Assembly (NCBI RefSeq): GCF_000613245.1
Contig: NZ_HG964937.1
Coordinates: 1,797,935 to 1,861,934, forward strand
Reading direction: 5' to 3'
DNA from: Mycobacterium asiaticum DSM 44297
Lineage (GTDB): Bacteria > Actinomycetota > Actinomycetes > Mycobacteriales > Mycobacteriaceae
Length of the DNA: 64,000 bases
Translations under genes and position numbers: made by a program
In this document: in pieces, positions 1 to 8,408 of the stretch
Position numbering within the stretch: the first letter of the stretch is position 1
Layout: each line of letters starts with the position of its first letter
Notes under the pieces: generated by a model
Told to the model about the DNA's origin: nothing
What the model saw: the letters and a program-made list of their open reading frames with translations, nothing else
Databases searched by the model: none

Positions 1-1
1 C

Positions 2-1199
2 CTCGCGACCCGGGAGACCGTCGCCGCGCTGCGCAGCGACTACAGCATGGCGCTGGACGCAATGGTCGACGTCATGCGGCGTCGCGAGCGTGGCGAACAG
101 GTGCCCTCCGGCGCTGTGACCATTCGCCTTGCCGACCGATTCGGCTTGTCCGAACAGCAGGTCGCCGTTCTCAAACGCGCTGCCGAAGCGCTTGGCGCCG
201 AGCGCGAGCAATTGCGCAGACTGGGCAAGCTGGTTGCGGTGGGCGAGGAATTGAGCGTGATTCAGGATGAAGATGTCTTGCTAGGCCGTGTGATGTCGGC
301 CATCGCGGATGCCTTCCCTCGCGATGACATTGGACTGGCCGTAATGCATGCCGGCGAGCTGCACTCCAACGACTCCCCTGCCCCTGGTCCCACGGCGTCG
401 GGCGCGGTGACGCTGAAGCTGCCTCTCGAGGTGAAGGGGAAGATCGCCGGAATGATCACAGTCCGGCGACCGAGCGGCATCTTCCCCGACGCCGACGTAG
501 CACTGCTGCGCTCTTTCGCCAGTCAGACCTCGATCGCACTGGAAAACGCTCGTCTTTACCGTCATCTCGACGACCTTTTCCGCAGCTACATGTCCCCCGC
601 CGTCGCGACCGCACTGCTCGCCGACCCCGACCAGGCGGGACTGGGTGGCGCGATCGTTGATGCGACGGTCTTGATGGCCGACCTGCGCGGGTTCACCGCA
701 TTCGCTGAAGCCCATTCCCCGGTCCATGTCGTCACCATGCTGAACACGTATTACGGGGCGATCGTTCCGGTGATTCTCGAGACCGGCGGCACCCATAACG
801 CAATTCGTCGGTGACGCGGTCATGGCGGTCTGGGGAGCCCCAGCGCGGCACATCGATCACGCTTTGCGCGCCGCTCGCGCCGGCCTGGCGCTGCATGCGG
901 CCGTCGAGCAGGCCGCCGTCGAGCACGACGACTGGCCACGGTTCCGGGTGGGGATCAACACCGGTCCGACATTGGTTGGCAACGTCGGCGCCGCGCAGAT
1001 GCGCAGTTACACCGCGATCGGTGACACGGTCAACCTGGCCGCGCGGCTGCAGGACCTGGCCAAGCCCGGCCAGGTGATCGTCGGACATGGGACCGTGGTC
1101 GCACTCGGCGAGGCGGCCCGCGTCAGTGCGCGGCGCCGGGTGAAGGTCAAGGGCAAGAGCGAGCCGGTCGAGGTCTACGTTCTAGACGCCATCCGCTGA
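2..1199 (+). pseudogene. GAF-domain class III nucleotide cyclase, frameshifted, 5' end outside the window
   Basis: The reading frame is open from base 2 through the ATG at 47, so the gene probably starts upstream of the window. The first part encodes a GAF sensor domain (about bases 240-570) and the start of a class III adenylyl/guanylyl cyclase domain, with the first metal-binding Asp in MADLRGF. At base 800 an extra G breaks the frame, giving a stop at 812-814. Reading on from 801 in the next frame restores QFVGDAVMAVWGAP, with the second metal Asp, and then GDTVNLAARL with the catalytic Asn and Arg, to a stop at 1199. No other lesion is seen, so this is either a recent pseudogene or a sequencing error. 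The position that is Lys in classical adenylyl cyclases is Gln, and the partner Asp is Thr (IGDTVN preceded by YTA). A second cyclase lies 4 kb away. Confidence 0.8.
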
Positions 1200-1215
1200 G
1201 GCACGGTTAATCCGA

Positions 1216-1869
1216 TCAGGCCTTCTCGTGAGGCACTTCGGGTTCGTAGCCGCCGGGTGGGGTAGGTGCGTTCAGATTGAACCGGACCCCGAGCATCCGG
1301 ATCACGAAGCACACCGATCCGGCTACCACCGCGGCCGGCAGACCGTAGACGTCCAACCGCATGGCAGCCACAGTGATTGCGGCGGCCGCTAAAGCGGGGA
1401 TTGCGTACAGATCGCTACGCAGCACCGTCGGAATCTGCAGGACGAGCATGTCGCGAATCGTGCCGCCACCTACCGCGGTGACGACACCGAGCAGGAGCGC
1501 GGGCGCGATCCCGAGCCCGTATTCGACGGCCTTGCTCGCGCCGATGACGGCAAAAACGCTCAGCCCGATCGCGTCGAGCACGGTGATCGCCGTACCCAGT
1601 CGGTCCAACCGTCGGCTGAGCGCGAACGCAATCAGTCCGCCGGCCCCGGCCAGCGCGAAGTAACGCCAGTCCCGAAACGTGGCGGGCGGAATGGAGCCGA
1701 TCAGGACGTCACGGATGACCCCGCCGCCCATCGCGGTGATCAGGCCGAGCGTCACGACCCCCACGATGTCCAGCCGCGCGACGCGTACCGCTGTCAGCGC
1801 GCCGTTCAATCCGAAGACGAACGTGCCGGTGAGATCGAGGACGAGGAGTAGCTGGGCTTCGGCGCTCAC
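1216..1869 (-). CDS. TRIC/UPF0126-family membrane protein
   Basis: A 217-residue, very hydrophobic protein with the internally duplicated glycine-rich pattern of the UPF0126 (YadS/YicG) family: TAMGGGVIRD in the first half and TAVGGGTIRDML in the second. About seven membrane helices are expected (3+3+1). Family members resemble trimeric intracellular cation channels and some are annotated as glycine transporters; the ligand here cannot be told from sequence. The start is a GTG at 1869. The gene converges on the cyclase remnant (17 bp apart) and lies 12 bp downstream of the PPOX-like gene on the same strand. Family assignment is firm, function is not. Confidence 0.9.
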   Translation of the reverse strand: MSAEAQLLLVLDLTGTFVFGLNGALTAVRVARLDIVGVVTLGLITAMGGGVIRDVLIGSIPPATFRDWRYFALAGAGGLIAFALSRRLDRLGTAITVLDAIGLSVFAVIGASKAVEYGLGIAPALLLGVVTAVGGGTIRDMLVLQIPTVLRSDLYAIPALAAAAITVAAMRLDVYGLPAAVVAGSVCFVIRMLGVRFNLNAPTPPGGYEPEVPHEKA

Positions 1870-1881
1870 GTGAAGTGCTTA

Positions 1882-2385
1882 TCACGAGTTTGCGGACTCA
1901 CCGCCGTTGATCAGCTCCGCGAGGAAGTCGGGTAACCGGCCGGCGCCGAAGTCGTAGAACCGCGCCCAGAGCGGCTCAATCGAGATACGCACCATCTCTT
2001 GGTATGTCGCGCGCACGTTGCGTTCGAACTCTTCGAGTTCGGGCCCGTCCATCGAATTTCGGGCGGATTCGAGGTACTCCTCGGTGACGCCGCTGACGGT
2101 GTCAAGGGTGGCGAGGCCACGCACCAACAGTGTCCTCGCCTCTTCCGGTGTGGATCCGGTGTCGATTGCCACGGCGACCTGCGGGCGGGCTGCCAGAGCG
2201 CGGGCCTTCGGGGACGTCGGGGCCGTGGAAACGACGATGCGCTCGCCGGTCCAGTGGAAACCGACCGGGATCACCCGAGGGAAGCCGTCGTGTCCGTTAT
2301 AGGCCAGCCGCGCCATCGAACCCGAGAGCAGCTCTTGGGCGCCGGGCTGGGCGAGTTCTTCGGCCAACTGTTGCTTGTTCATCAT
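1882..2385 (-). CDS. Pyridoxamine 5'-phosphate oxidase-like (split-barrel) flavoprotein
   Basis: Small split-barrel protein of the PNPOx-like FMN/F420-binding family. The N-terminal part has the usual barrel strands (RVIPVGFHWTGERIVVSTAP, then RPQVAVAIDTG) that in relatives line the flavin site. The open frame extends to an ATG at 2427, but the ATG at 2385 is preferred: it is preceded by AGGAC eight bases upstream and gives a 167-residue product that begins just before the barrel. Substrate and cofactor (FMN or F420) cannot be decided. It follows the SDR gene on the same strand and probably shares a transcript with the SDR and enoyl-CoA hydratase genes. Confidence 0.8.
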   Translation of the reverse strand: MMNKQQLAEELAQPGAQELLSGSMARLAYNGHDGFPRVIPVGFHWTGERIVVSTAPTSPKARALAARPQVAVAIDTGSTPEEARTLLVRGLATLDTVSGVTEEYLESARNSMDGPELEEFERNVRATYQEMVRISIEPLWARFYDFGAGRLPDFLAELINGGESANS

Positions 2386-2442
2386 GTTTGGAGTCCTACC
2401 CCCGCTTGGATCCGTCTGGATACCCATGCCCGCGGCGTCGGC

Positions 2443-3222
2443 TCAGCTGACGGAGAACCCGCCGTCCACGGCGAGTACCTGATTGGTAACCGCTCGAGCC
2501 GCAGGTGAGGCGAAATAGAGCACTGCGGCGCCAATTTCGTGCGGCTCCTGGAATCCGAACGGTGTCTTGCGAGTTGCCGGACCGTCGCTGAGCGGACCTT
2601 TGGCGTTGATTGCGCCGGGAGTGATGACGGCGCCGGGCAGCACGGTGTTGACGGTGATGTCGTAGTCGGCAAGCTCGAACGCGGTGGCGAGACTCAGTGC
2701 CGCCAACGCGCCCTTAGACGACGTATAGGACACGAGGCCTTTGATAAGACCCCCGCGCAGGGCGTTAGATGCGATGTTGACGATCCTTCCGCCCTGTTGC
2801 GCGGCGACCATCGCGCGCGCGATCTCCCGGGTCATGAGGAATGCGCCTCGCGCGTTGACATTCTGGATTCGATCCCATTCAGCGGCGGTCGCATCCAGTA
2901 ACGGTTCCCGATCCTGCAACGCGGCGTTGTTGACTAAAAGCCAAGGAACACGAACACCACCGATTTCGACAATCTGGGCGCAGGCCCGCACGATCGATGC
3001 CTCGTCCGCCAGATCCACGTCGACCGCGACGGCTTGCTGGCCTCTCGCGGTGAAGGCTGCGGCGTGGCGCTCGGCTGCGGCGTGGTCACAGTCCGCCAGC
3101 ACGACGGTAGCGCCGGCGAGAGCGAGCACCTGCGCAACTCCCAGACCGATGCCGCCGGCCGCGCCGGTGACGACGGCGATCCTTCCGCCAATTCCGAACA
3201 TGTCCTCTAGGTTGTCTGCCAC
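2443..3222 (-). CDS. Short-chain dehydrogenase/reductase (SDR)
   Basis: NAD(P)-dependent oxidoreductase of the classical SDR family, 259 residues. Seen: nucleotide-binding TGAAGGIG near the N-terminus, the NNAA structural motif, the catalytic YTSSK tetrad element, and a C-terminal substrate-loop PGA segment. The open frame reaches 3435, but that would overlap the preceding enoyl-CoA hydratase gene by almost 200 bp. The GTG at 3222 has an excellent GGAGGAG ribosome site nine bases upstream and starts 20 bp after the upstream stop, so it is chosen. Next to an enoyl-CoA hydratase, it may act as a hydroxyacyl or sterol/fatty-acid-derived alcohol dehydrogenase, but the substrate is unknown. Confidence 0.9.
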   Translation of the reverse strand: MADNLEDMFGIGGRIAVVTGAAGGIGLGVAQVLALAGATVVLADCDHAAAERHAAAFTARGQQAVAVDVDLADEASIVRACAQIVEIGGVRVPWLLVNNAALQDREPLLDATAAEWDRIQNVNARGAFLMTREIARAMVAAQQGGRIVNIASNALRGGLIKGLVSYTSSKGALAALSLATAFELADYDITVNTVLPGAVITPGAINAKGPLSDGPATRKTPFGFQEPHEIGAAVLYFASPAARAVTNQVLAVDGGFSVS

Positions 3223-3242
3223 TGGCGGTTTCTCCTCCAAAG

Positions 3243-4076
3243 TTAGAGACGTCCGTCGAGCTCCAGTGCGGGATGCACCCAGTCGGGGGAACGGCGTTCC
3301 TTGAATGCCAGGAAGCCCTCGATCGACTCGGGCGCACCGAGACTGGACTGCATTGCGATCCGGTCGTAGAGCCCGACATAGTTGTCCAGGCTGGCCTTGA
3401 CGACGCTGCGAGCCTGGGGCGCAGTGCGGCAGCACTGAGCCAGGACCTCGCGCGCGGCGTTGTGCAACTCGTCGTGCGGGACCACGCGCGCCACCAGGCC
3501 CCAGTTCAGAGCCTCGGCCGCCGAGAGCGTTCGGCCGGTAAACATGAGATCGCGAGTGCGTACCGGCCCGATCAGCCGGGCCAGCGTGTGGCTGTAGTAG
3601 GTGTCGGCGATCCCGCGGTAGAGCTCGGGCACGCGGAAGGTGGCGCGCTCACTGACCACCGCCATGTCCGAGCACAGTGCGATCTGCAGCCCCCCGCCCT
3701 GGCATAGGCCGTTGACCGCGGCTACCACTGGTTTAGCCGACTGGCGCAGCGTGTCGAACGGCAGGGCGTCCATCCCCAGCACTGATCCGAACGTCAGCCA
3801 GTTGTCTTCACCACCGCCACCCATGTCACCGCCGGGCGCGAAGACATCACCGGTGCCGGTAATCAACAGGCCGGCGAGGTCGGCATCGGCGTCGACGTGC
3901 TTGACCGCATACTTGATGCCGAAATACATCGCCGGGGTCATCGCGTTGCGTGCCTCCGGCCGGTCGAGGGTGCAGATCCCGAACGGGCCTTCCCGATCGA
4001 ACCGTAGGAACTTTGTGCCCAGCCAATCCCCTTCCGGAGGCTTCGGGTCCTGCTGTGCTGCAGTTGATTCCATCAT
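3243..4076 (-). CDS. Enoyl-CoA hydratase/isomerase family protein
   Basis: Crotonase-fold protein of 277 residues. The oxyanion-hole segments are visible: APGGDMGGGG and CQGGGLQIALCSDM. The first glutamate of the hydratase pair is present (RVPELYRGI), while the second position is not conserved, so isomerase or another crotonase activity is possible. The start is one of two adjacent ATG codons (4076, 4073) behind GAGGAG. It is the first gene of a three-gene leftward cluster with the SDR and the PPOX-like protein, suggesting catabolism of an acyl-CoA or ring-cleavage product. Which of the many mycobacterial EchA paralogues it matches cannot be said without a search. Confidence 0.88.
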   Translation of the reverse strand: MMESTAAQQDPKPPEGDWLGTKFLRFDREGPFGICTLDRPEARNAMTPAMYFGIKYAVKHVDADADLAGLLITGTGDVFAPGGDMGGGGEDNWLTFGSVLGMDALPFDTLRQSAKPVVAAVNGLCQGGGLQIALCSDMAVVSERATFRVPELYRGIADTYYSHTLARLIGPVRTRDLMFTGRTLSAAEALNWGLVARVVPHDELHNAAREVLAQCCRTAPQARSVVKASLDNYVGLYDRIAMQSSLGAPESIEGFLAFKERRSPDWVHPALELDGRL

Positions 4077-4216
4077 CGCTCTCCTCGAGATCCGTAGTGC
4101 TTGGTTTCCTGCTTCAGCCGAATGATCTCAGCTGACCACGTGGTGGATTACCGCGGGCCAATGCCGAGACAGAAGGAGCCCGCAATGGCTTGAGGCGACC
4201 GGAGGACAATTGTGCG

Positions 4217-4363
4217 ATGGCTACCGAACCGACACGCGCGCCAAAACCGCCGCGCGCGCCCGTCACCCGGGAGGACTTGGAGCGGTTCGGCGACGAGGAC
4301 CAGGTGCGCGAGGCGTTTGACGAGGGCCGGCTGCGCGACGAACGACCGCCGCATCACGGTTAG
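4217..4363 (+). CDS. Small hypothetical protein (48 aa)
   Basis: A short frame from ATG 4217 to TAG 4361 encodes a 48-residue charged protein: a Pro/Ala/Arg-rich start followed by an acidic stretch (EDLERFGDEDQVREAF). A GGAGGA ribosome site lies ten bases upstream. It sits alone on the + strand between two leftward genes. No family is recognised. The good ribosome site, lack of alternatives in the gap and amphipathic acidic C-terminal half argue for a real gene, but only conservation would settle it. Confidence 0.5.
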   Translation: MATEPTRAPKPPRAPVTREDLERFGDEDQVREAFDEGRLRDERPPHHG

Positions 4364-4387
4364 TTCTGCGCGTTGGTACCAGGTCCT

Positions 4388-5425
4388 CTACGTCGACAGT
4401 TTGAGCACCCGCTTGTTGCCAGTGTCGACGACATAGACGTTCCCGGCCTTATCCACCGCCACGTCACCGGGCTCGCTCAGGCCGGTGAAAGGCAATTCGA
4501 TGGGGTCTTTGGCGCCGGAGGGCAACTTCAGGATCCGGTTGGTTTCTTCGTCTGCGATATACAGTGCGCCGTTGCCGTCGACGGCCAGACCGGCAGGACG
4601 TTTCAGCCCGGCGATGGGCGGTTCCAGCTTGCTGGGCTGGCTCCGGTCGGCATCCATTTTCAGCACGCTGGTTTCGGACTTGCCGTAATAGATGGTGTCG
4701 ACGGCGAGCAGGTACACCGCACCGTTTTTGTCGACGGCCATCCCGGCCGAGTTGCTCAGCCAGGCCTCCCCGCTCTGCACGTACACCATCTTGGAGGAAC
4801 CCGCCGGCAGCTTGAGCAACTGGACGGAGTCCATGCAATACACGGTGCCCTTGGCATCCACCGCCACCCGGCTGGGGCGGTTGCCGCTGTTGAATCCGGT
4901 GAACGGTAGCTGGGTTGGGCTCTTCTCGCCGGAGGCCAACCTCAGCACGCGGTTGTTGCCCGTGTCAGCGACGTATACCGAGCCGGAGGAGTCGACGGCG
5001 ACACCGTGGGGGTTGTCTAGACCGGTGAAGGGCAGCTCGGCTGCGGTAGTCGAGCCCGCTGCCAGCTTCAGCACCCGATTGGCTTTTGAGTCGGTTACGT
5101 AGACTGCGCCCGAATTGTCCACTGCCACACCGCCGATATCGTTCAACCCGCTGAAGGGCAATACCACCTGACCTTTGGGTGATTCGCCAGATATGTTCTG
5201 GAGAAACAGGATTGCCGCTATTGCGGTGACTGTCACGAGTGCAGCTGCAATACCGGCGATGATCCACGGTGTGCTTCTGCGTTTGGCCTTGACTCGCGGC
5301 GGCCGTTGGGTTGGACCGGCGGCCGCGAAGTTTCCCGCCGCCGGATGGGCTCCCGGCGGCGATGGGGGCGGATGCGGATGCGGCGCGGGCCGCTCGCGTT
5401 CCGGGGGTCCCGGTGGCGAAACCAT
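4388..5425 (-). CDS. Membrane-anchored NHL-repeat beta-propeller, PknD sensor-like
   Basis: 345 residues: a Pro-rich cytoplasmic N-terminus, one membrane helix (IIAGIAAALVTVTAIAAIL, about residues 54-75), and then six NHL-type repeats to the C-terminus. Repeats have the form GVAVDxxGxVYVxDxxxNRVLKL, although the third and fourth have degenerate ends. This matches the extracytoplasmic sensor propeller of mycobacterial PknD and the layout of its juxtamembrane segment, but no kinase domain is present. It may therefore be a stand-alone surface or binding domain. No signal peptidase site is seen, so it should stay membrane-anchored with the propeller outside. It is 46 bp downstream of the cyclase-ATPase gene on the same strand. 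Confidence 0.88.
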   Translation of the reverse strand: MVSPPGPPERERPAPHPHPPPSPPGAHPAAGNFAAAGPTQRPPRVKAKRRSTPWIIAGIAAALVTVTAIAAILFLQNISGESPKGQVVLPFSGLNDIGGVAVDNSGAVYVTDSKANRVLKLAAGSTTAAELPFTGLDNPHGVAVDSSGSVYVADTGNNRVLRLASGEKSPTQLPFTGFNSGNRPSRVAVDAKGTVYCMDSVQLLKLPAGSSKMVYVQSGEAWLSNSAGMAVDKNGAVYLLAVDTIYYGKSETSVLKMDADRSQPSKLEPPIAGLKRPAGLAVDGNGALYIADEETNRILKLPSGAKDPIELPFTGLSEPGDVAVDKAGNVYVVDTGNKRVLKLST

Positions 5426-5471
5426 GGCGCTCTGACCCTACGCGCTCGTATCGACGAAGGGCGCTATTTGC

Positions 5472-8147
5472 TCAAGCTTCGTCGGTAGCTTCGGCTCGCG
5501 CCTGGTCAATTTGGTCGTGGGCGTACGTCACCATGGCGGAGATCGTCATCGATTTCCCGCTGCGTGTAAGGGATTCATAGGTTTGGTCACCGAGCATTGC
5601 GCGCAAGTGCGCTATCCGTGTCCGGAGTTCGGGCAGGGTGACCGCGGCCATGGGGTTGACCGCCGCGAAACCGGTGATGGTGGCAGCTGGTTGGTAGCGT
5701 CCGAGCCGGTCGAGGACGCCGGCAAGGATTGCCAGCGGGTTAGGCAGCATGCCGATGTTGCCCGACTCATAGTTATTGCGGATTGCAGTGTCGAGGGACT
5801 TCAACGCCGCCAACGGGTTTCCCTGCTCGGCCTCGAATCCGCACAGCCAGTACCCCAGTTGGGTCTCGAAGAAGCGGTTGCCGCTGTCCTCAGCGACGAG
5901 CACCGCGCGGCGCAACACCTCGAGCGCGAGGTCTGGATCGGTGTCGCGGAAGGCATATCCGCAAGCGAAGAGGGTGTAAGCGAGCACCCACGGATTCCCG
6001 ATCGCTTCGGCGGTATCCAGAAGACCCTTAGCAGCGGCGAGCGCCTCGCTGGTCGAACCGGTGACGGATAGGGCGAACGCGAGATTCGCCTTGGCCATGG
6101 TGTTTGTGTCACCACTGCGGGCCAGCTGGGCTCGGCATAAGTCGACATACCGTTCGGGCCGGCCGACGAACAAATACGCACTGCCGAGCCATGCTTCACC
6201 GAAGTAGGACACCTTGTCGCCGGCGGCCGCGATGACGGGCTGGCCGATCTCGCTGTAGTGCACGGCCTGATCGAAGCGTCCGATCAGGCAGCACAGGGAT
6301 GCCCCCACACATACTGCGGCGAGACGGGGATGTCCCACAGCGCGGAGGGGTTCGATCAACTCTTCGGCCCAAGTGATCGGTTCGTAGTTTTCAAGAAACG
6401 GTCCAAGAAAGGCCGCATAGGACGCGATCGCGGCGCCCGCGTCCAGGTCACTGTGGTCCGCGGCCCACCGAAACGCGGTGCGCAGGTTGGACAGCTCGAC
6501 CATGAGCCAGTCGTATGTCTCTCGTTGACGCGGGCCGTCCCACATATCCATGAGGTCGGTCTCCCGCCTAGCGAAGTATCGCGAGTGGGCGTTACGGACT
6601 TCGGCTGCTTCGCCGCGGAGGGTGAGTCGTTCCTCGGCGAACTGGCGGATCGTCTCCAGCATCGAAAAACGGGTTCGTGCACCGGTCTGGTTCACCGCGA
6701 GTAGCGACTTGCGCACCAAGGCGTCGAGCACCTCGAGGATCGCGTACTCGTCGCTATCATCGGATCCGGCTACCGCACAAGCGCTTTGGAGGTCGAATCC
6801 GCCGGTGAAGACTGAACAGCGTTCCAGCACGATCCTTTCGGCGTTACCGAGAAGGTCGTAAGACCAGGCCACGGCGTGGCGCAGCGTGTGGTGCCGCTCC
6901 AGGCCACGGCGCGAGCCGACCAGGAGCCTGAATCGGTGATCGAGTCGATCACGCAGTTCACTGGCGGTCATCGAGCCCATCCGCGAGGCAGCCAATTCGA
7001 TAGCCAATGGGATCCCATCGAGGCGTTGACATACCTCAGCGATTGCGGTCGCTTCGGCACCGTCGGCCAGCGAGAAGCTGGGCGCAATGCCTTGCGCGCG
7101 CTCGACGAACAGGCTCACCGCCGCGGAGTCGATTCCCGCTGCATTCAGGGAACGCACTGGCCATACCCGCTCCTCCAGACTGCCGAGTCCTTCGCGGCTG
7201 GTAGCGAGGATTCGTACCGTCGCCGAGGACGCAAGTATCGCCTCGATCAGGTCTGCGGCGGCGGTGAGAACGTGCTCGCAGTTGTCAATCACCAAGAGCC
7301 GGACCCGGTCCTCCAACGCAGCGGCGACCGACTCGCTGACAGTCTTTCCCGGCTGCTGCGTGATGCCCAGCACCACCGCCATCGCGTCGGGCACGGCGGC
7401 CGGATCGGTGACCGCCGCCAACTCGAAAAACCAAACGCCGTCGGGAAATTCATCGACCAGTCGGGCGGCGACCTCCATCGCAAGGCACGTCTTACCGACC
7501 CCACCAACACCCGTGAGCGTCACCAGCCGATGCGCCCTGACCGCCGTTTGGATCTTTGCGACCTCGACCTCGCGTCCGATCAACTTGCTGCCGGTTTGCA
7601 TTAGATTTCCCGGATTGGCACCGAGTGCCCGCAGCGGGGGAAACTCCGTGCGTAAGCCCGGAGCTCGGACCTGGAATACACCGATCGGCATAGGGACACC
7701 CCGTAACCGTCGCGGCCCCAGATCCAGTAGCTCCACCCCGCTCAAAAGCCCTGCCGTCGACTCGGCCAGGAGAATCTGGCCGCCGTGACCCGCAGCCATC
7801 ACCCGCGCCGCACGGTTCAGCACCGCACCGAAGTAATCTCCGTCTCGCGGCTCGGCTTCACCGGTCGCGATGCCCATCCGCACCGGCAGTTTCAAGGACC
7901 GCTGCGCGGCCACCGCCGCATCGACCGCACAGCGCGGCGAGGCGAAAGCGGCGCAAATCCCGTCACCCGTGTGCTTGAACAACCAACCGTTGTGCGTCTG
8001 GATCACCGATCGCAACAGCTCGTCGTGGGCGGCCAGCGCCAGCCGCATCGAATCCGCGTCAGCTTCCCACCGGCGGGTCGACCCTTCGACGTCGGTGAAC
8101 AGAAACGTCACTACTCCCGAAGGAGCAGCCGCCACTGGCGCGGACAC
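5472..8147 (-). CDS. Class III nucleotide cyclase fused to an AAA/NB-ARC-type ATPase with TPR-like C-terminus
   Basis: An 891-residue multidomain regulator. The N-terminal 170 residues form a class III cyclase: FTDVEGS with the first metal Asp, FKHTGDG with the Lys and second Asp, and NRAARV with the catalytic Asn/Arg. A P-loop ATPase follows (GVGGVGKT at about residues 205-215, then LVIDNCEH as Walker B and ATSREGL), and after it a winged-helix/helical-repeat region rich in TPR-like helices. This is the architecture of the mycobacterial Rv0386/Rv1358/Rv2488c group, but the C-terminal LuxR-type helix-turn-helix of that group is absent; the protein ends in a charged helix. It starts at GTG 8147. 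It may make cAMP under control of nucleotide and ligand binding; the signal is unknown. Confidence 0.9.
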   Translation of the reverse strand: MSAPVAAAPSGVVTFLFTDVEGSTRRWEADADSMRLALAAHDELLRSVIQTHNGWLFKHTGDGICAAFASPRCAVDAAVAAQRSLKLPVRMGIATGEAEPRDGDYFGAVLNRAARVMAAGHGGQILLAESTAGLLSGVELLDLGPRRLRGVPMPIGVFQVRAPGLRTEFPPLRALGANPGNLMQTGSKLIGREVEVAKIQTAVRAHRLVTLTGVGGVGKTCLAMEVAARLVDEFPDGVWFFELAAVTDPAAVPDAMAVVLGITQQPGKTVSESVAAALEDRVRLLVIDNCEHVLTAAADLIEAILASSATVRILATSREGLGSLEERVWPVRSLNAAGIDSAAVSLFVERAQGIAPSFSLADGAEATAIAEVCQRLDGIPLAIELAASRMGSMTASELRDRLDHRFRLLVGSRRGLERHHTLRHAVAWSYDLLGNAERIVLERCSVFTGGFDLQSACAVAGSDDSDEYAILEVLDALVRKSLLAVNQTGARTRFSMLETIRQFAEERLTLRGEAAEVRNAHSRYFARRETDLMDMWDGPRQRETYDWLMVELSNLRTAFRWAADHSDLDAGAAIASYAAFLGPFLENYEPITWAEELIEPLRAVGHPRLAAVCVGASLCCLIGRFDQAVHYSEIGQPVIAAAGDKVSYFGEAWLGSAYLFVGRPERYVDLCRAQLARSGDTNTMAKANLAFALSVTGSTSEALAAAKGLLDTAEAIGNPWVLAYTLFACGYAFRDTDPDLALEVLRRAVLVAEDSGNRFFETQLGYWLCGFEAEQGNPLAALKSLDTAIRNNYESGNIGMLPNPLAILAGVLDRLGRYQPAATITGFAAVNPMAAVTLPELRTRIAHLRAMLGDQTYESLTRSGKSMTISAMVTYAHDQIDQARAEATDEA

Positions 8148-8408
8148 ACCAGCAGAATCTCACACTGACCGCATGGTGTGGACTGCCGTCAGCCAACGCC
8201 CGCAGGGATCCGAACTCAACGGCACCCTTGCGGCATCGGCCGGAAATCAGCGCCTATTGATTCCATGGCTGCCGATTTTGAATTCGCTTGTCGATCTTGG
8301 CCAGCACATTGGCTCGTGGCACGATAATCCCGTCGCGCCGTCCCGCCCGCGACGGCGTCGCGCGGGAAAGGGACTGCCACGGCCTCACGTCGTCCGGAAC
8401 TGTCGAGC

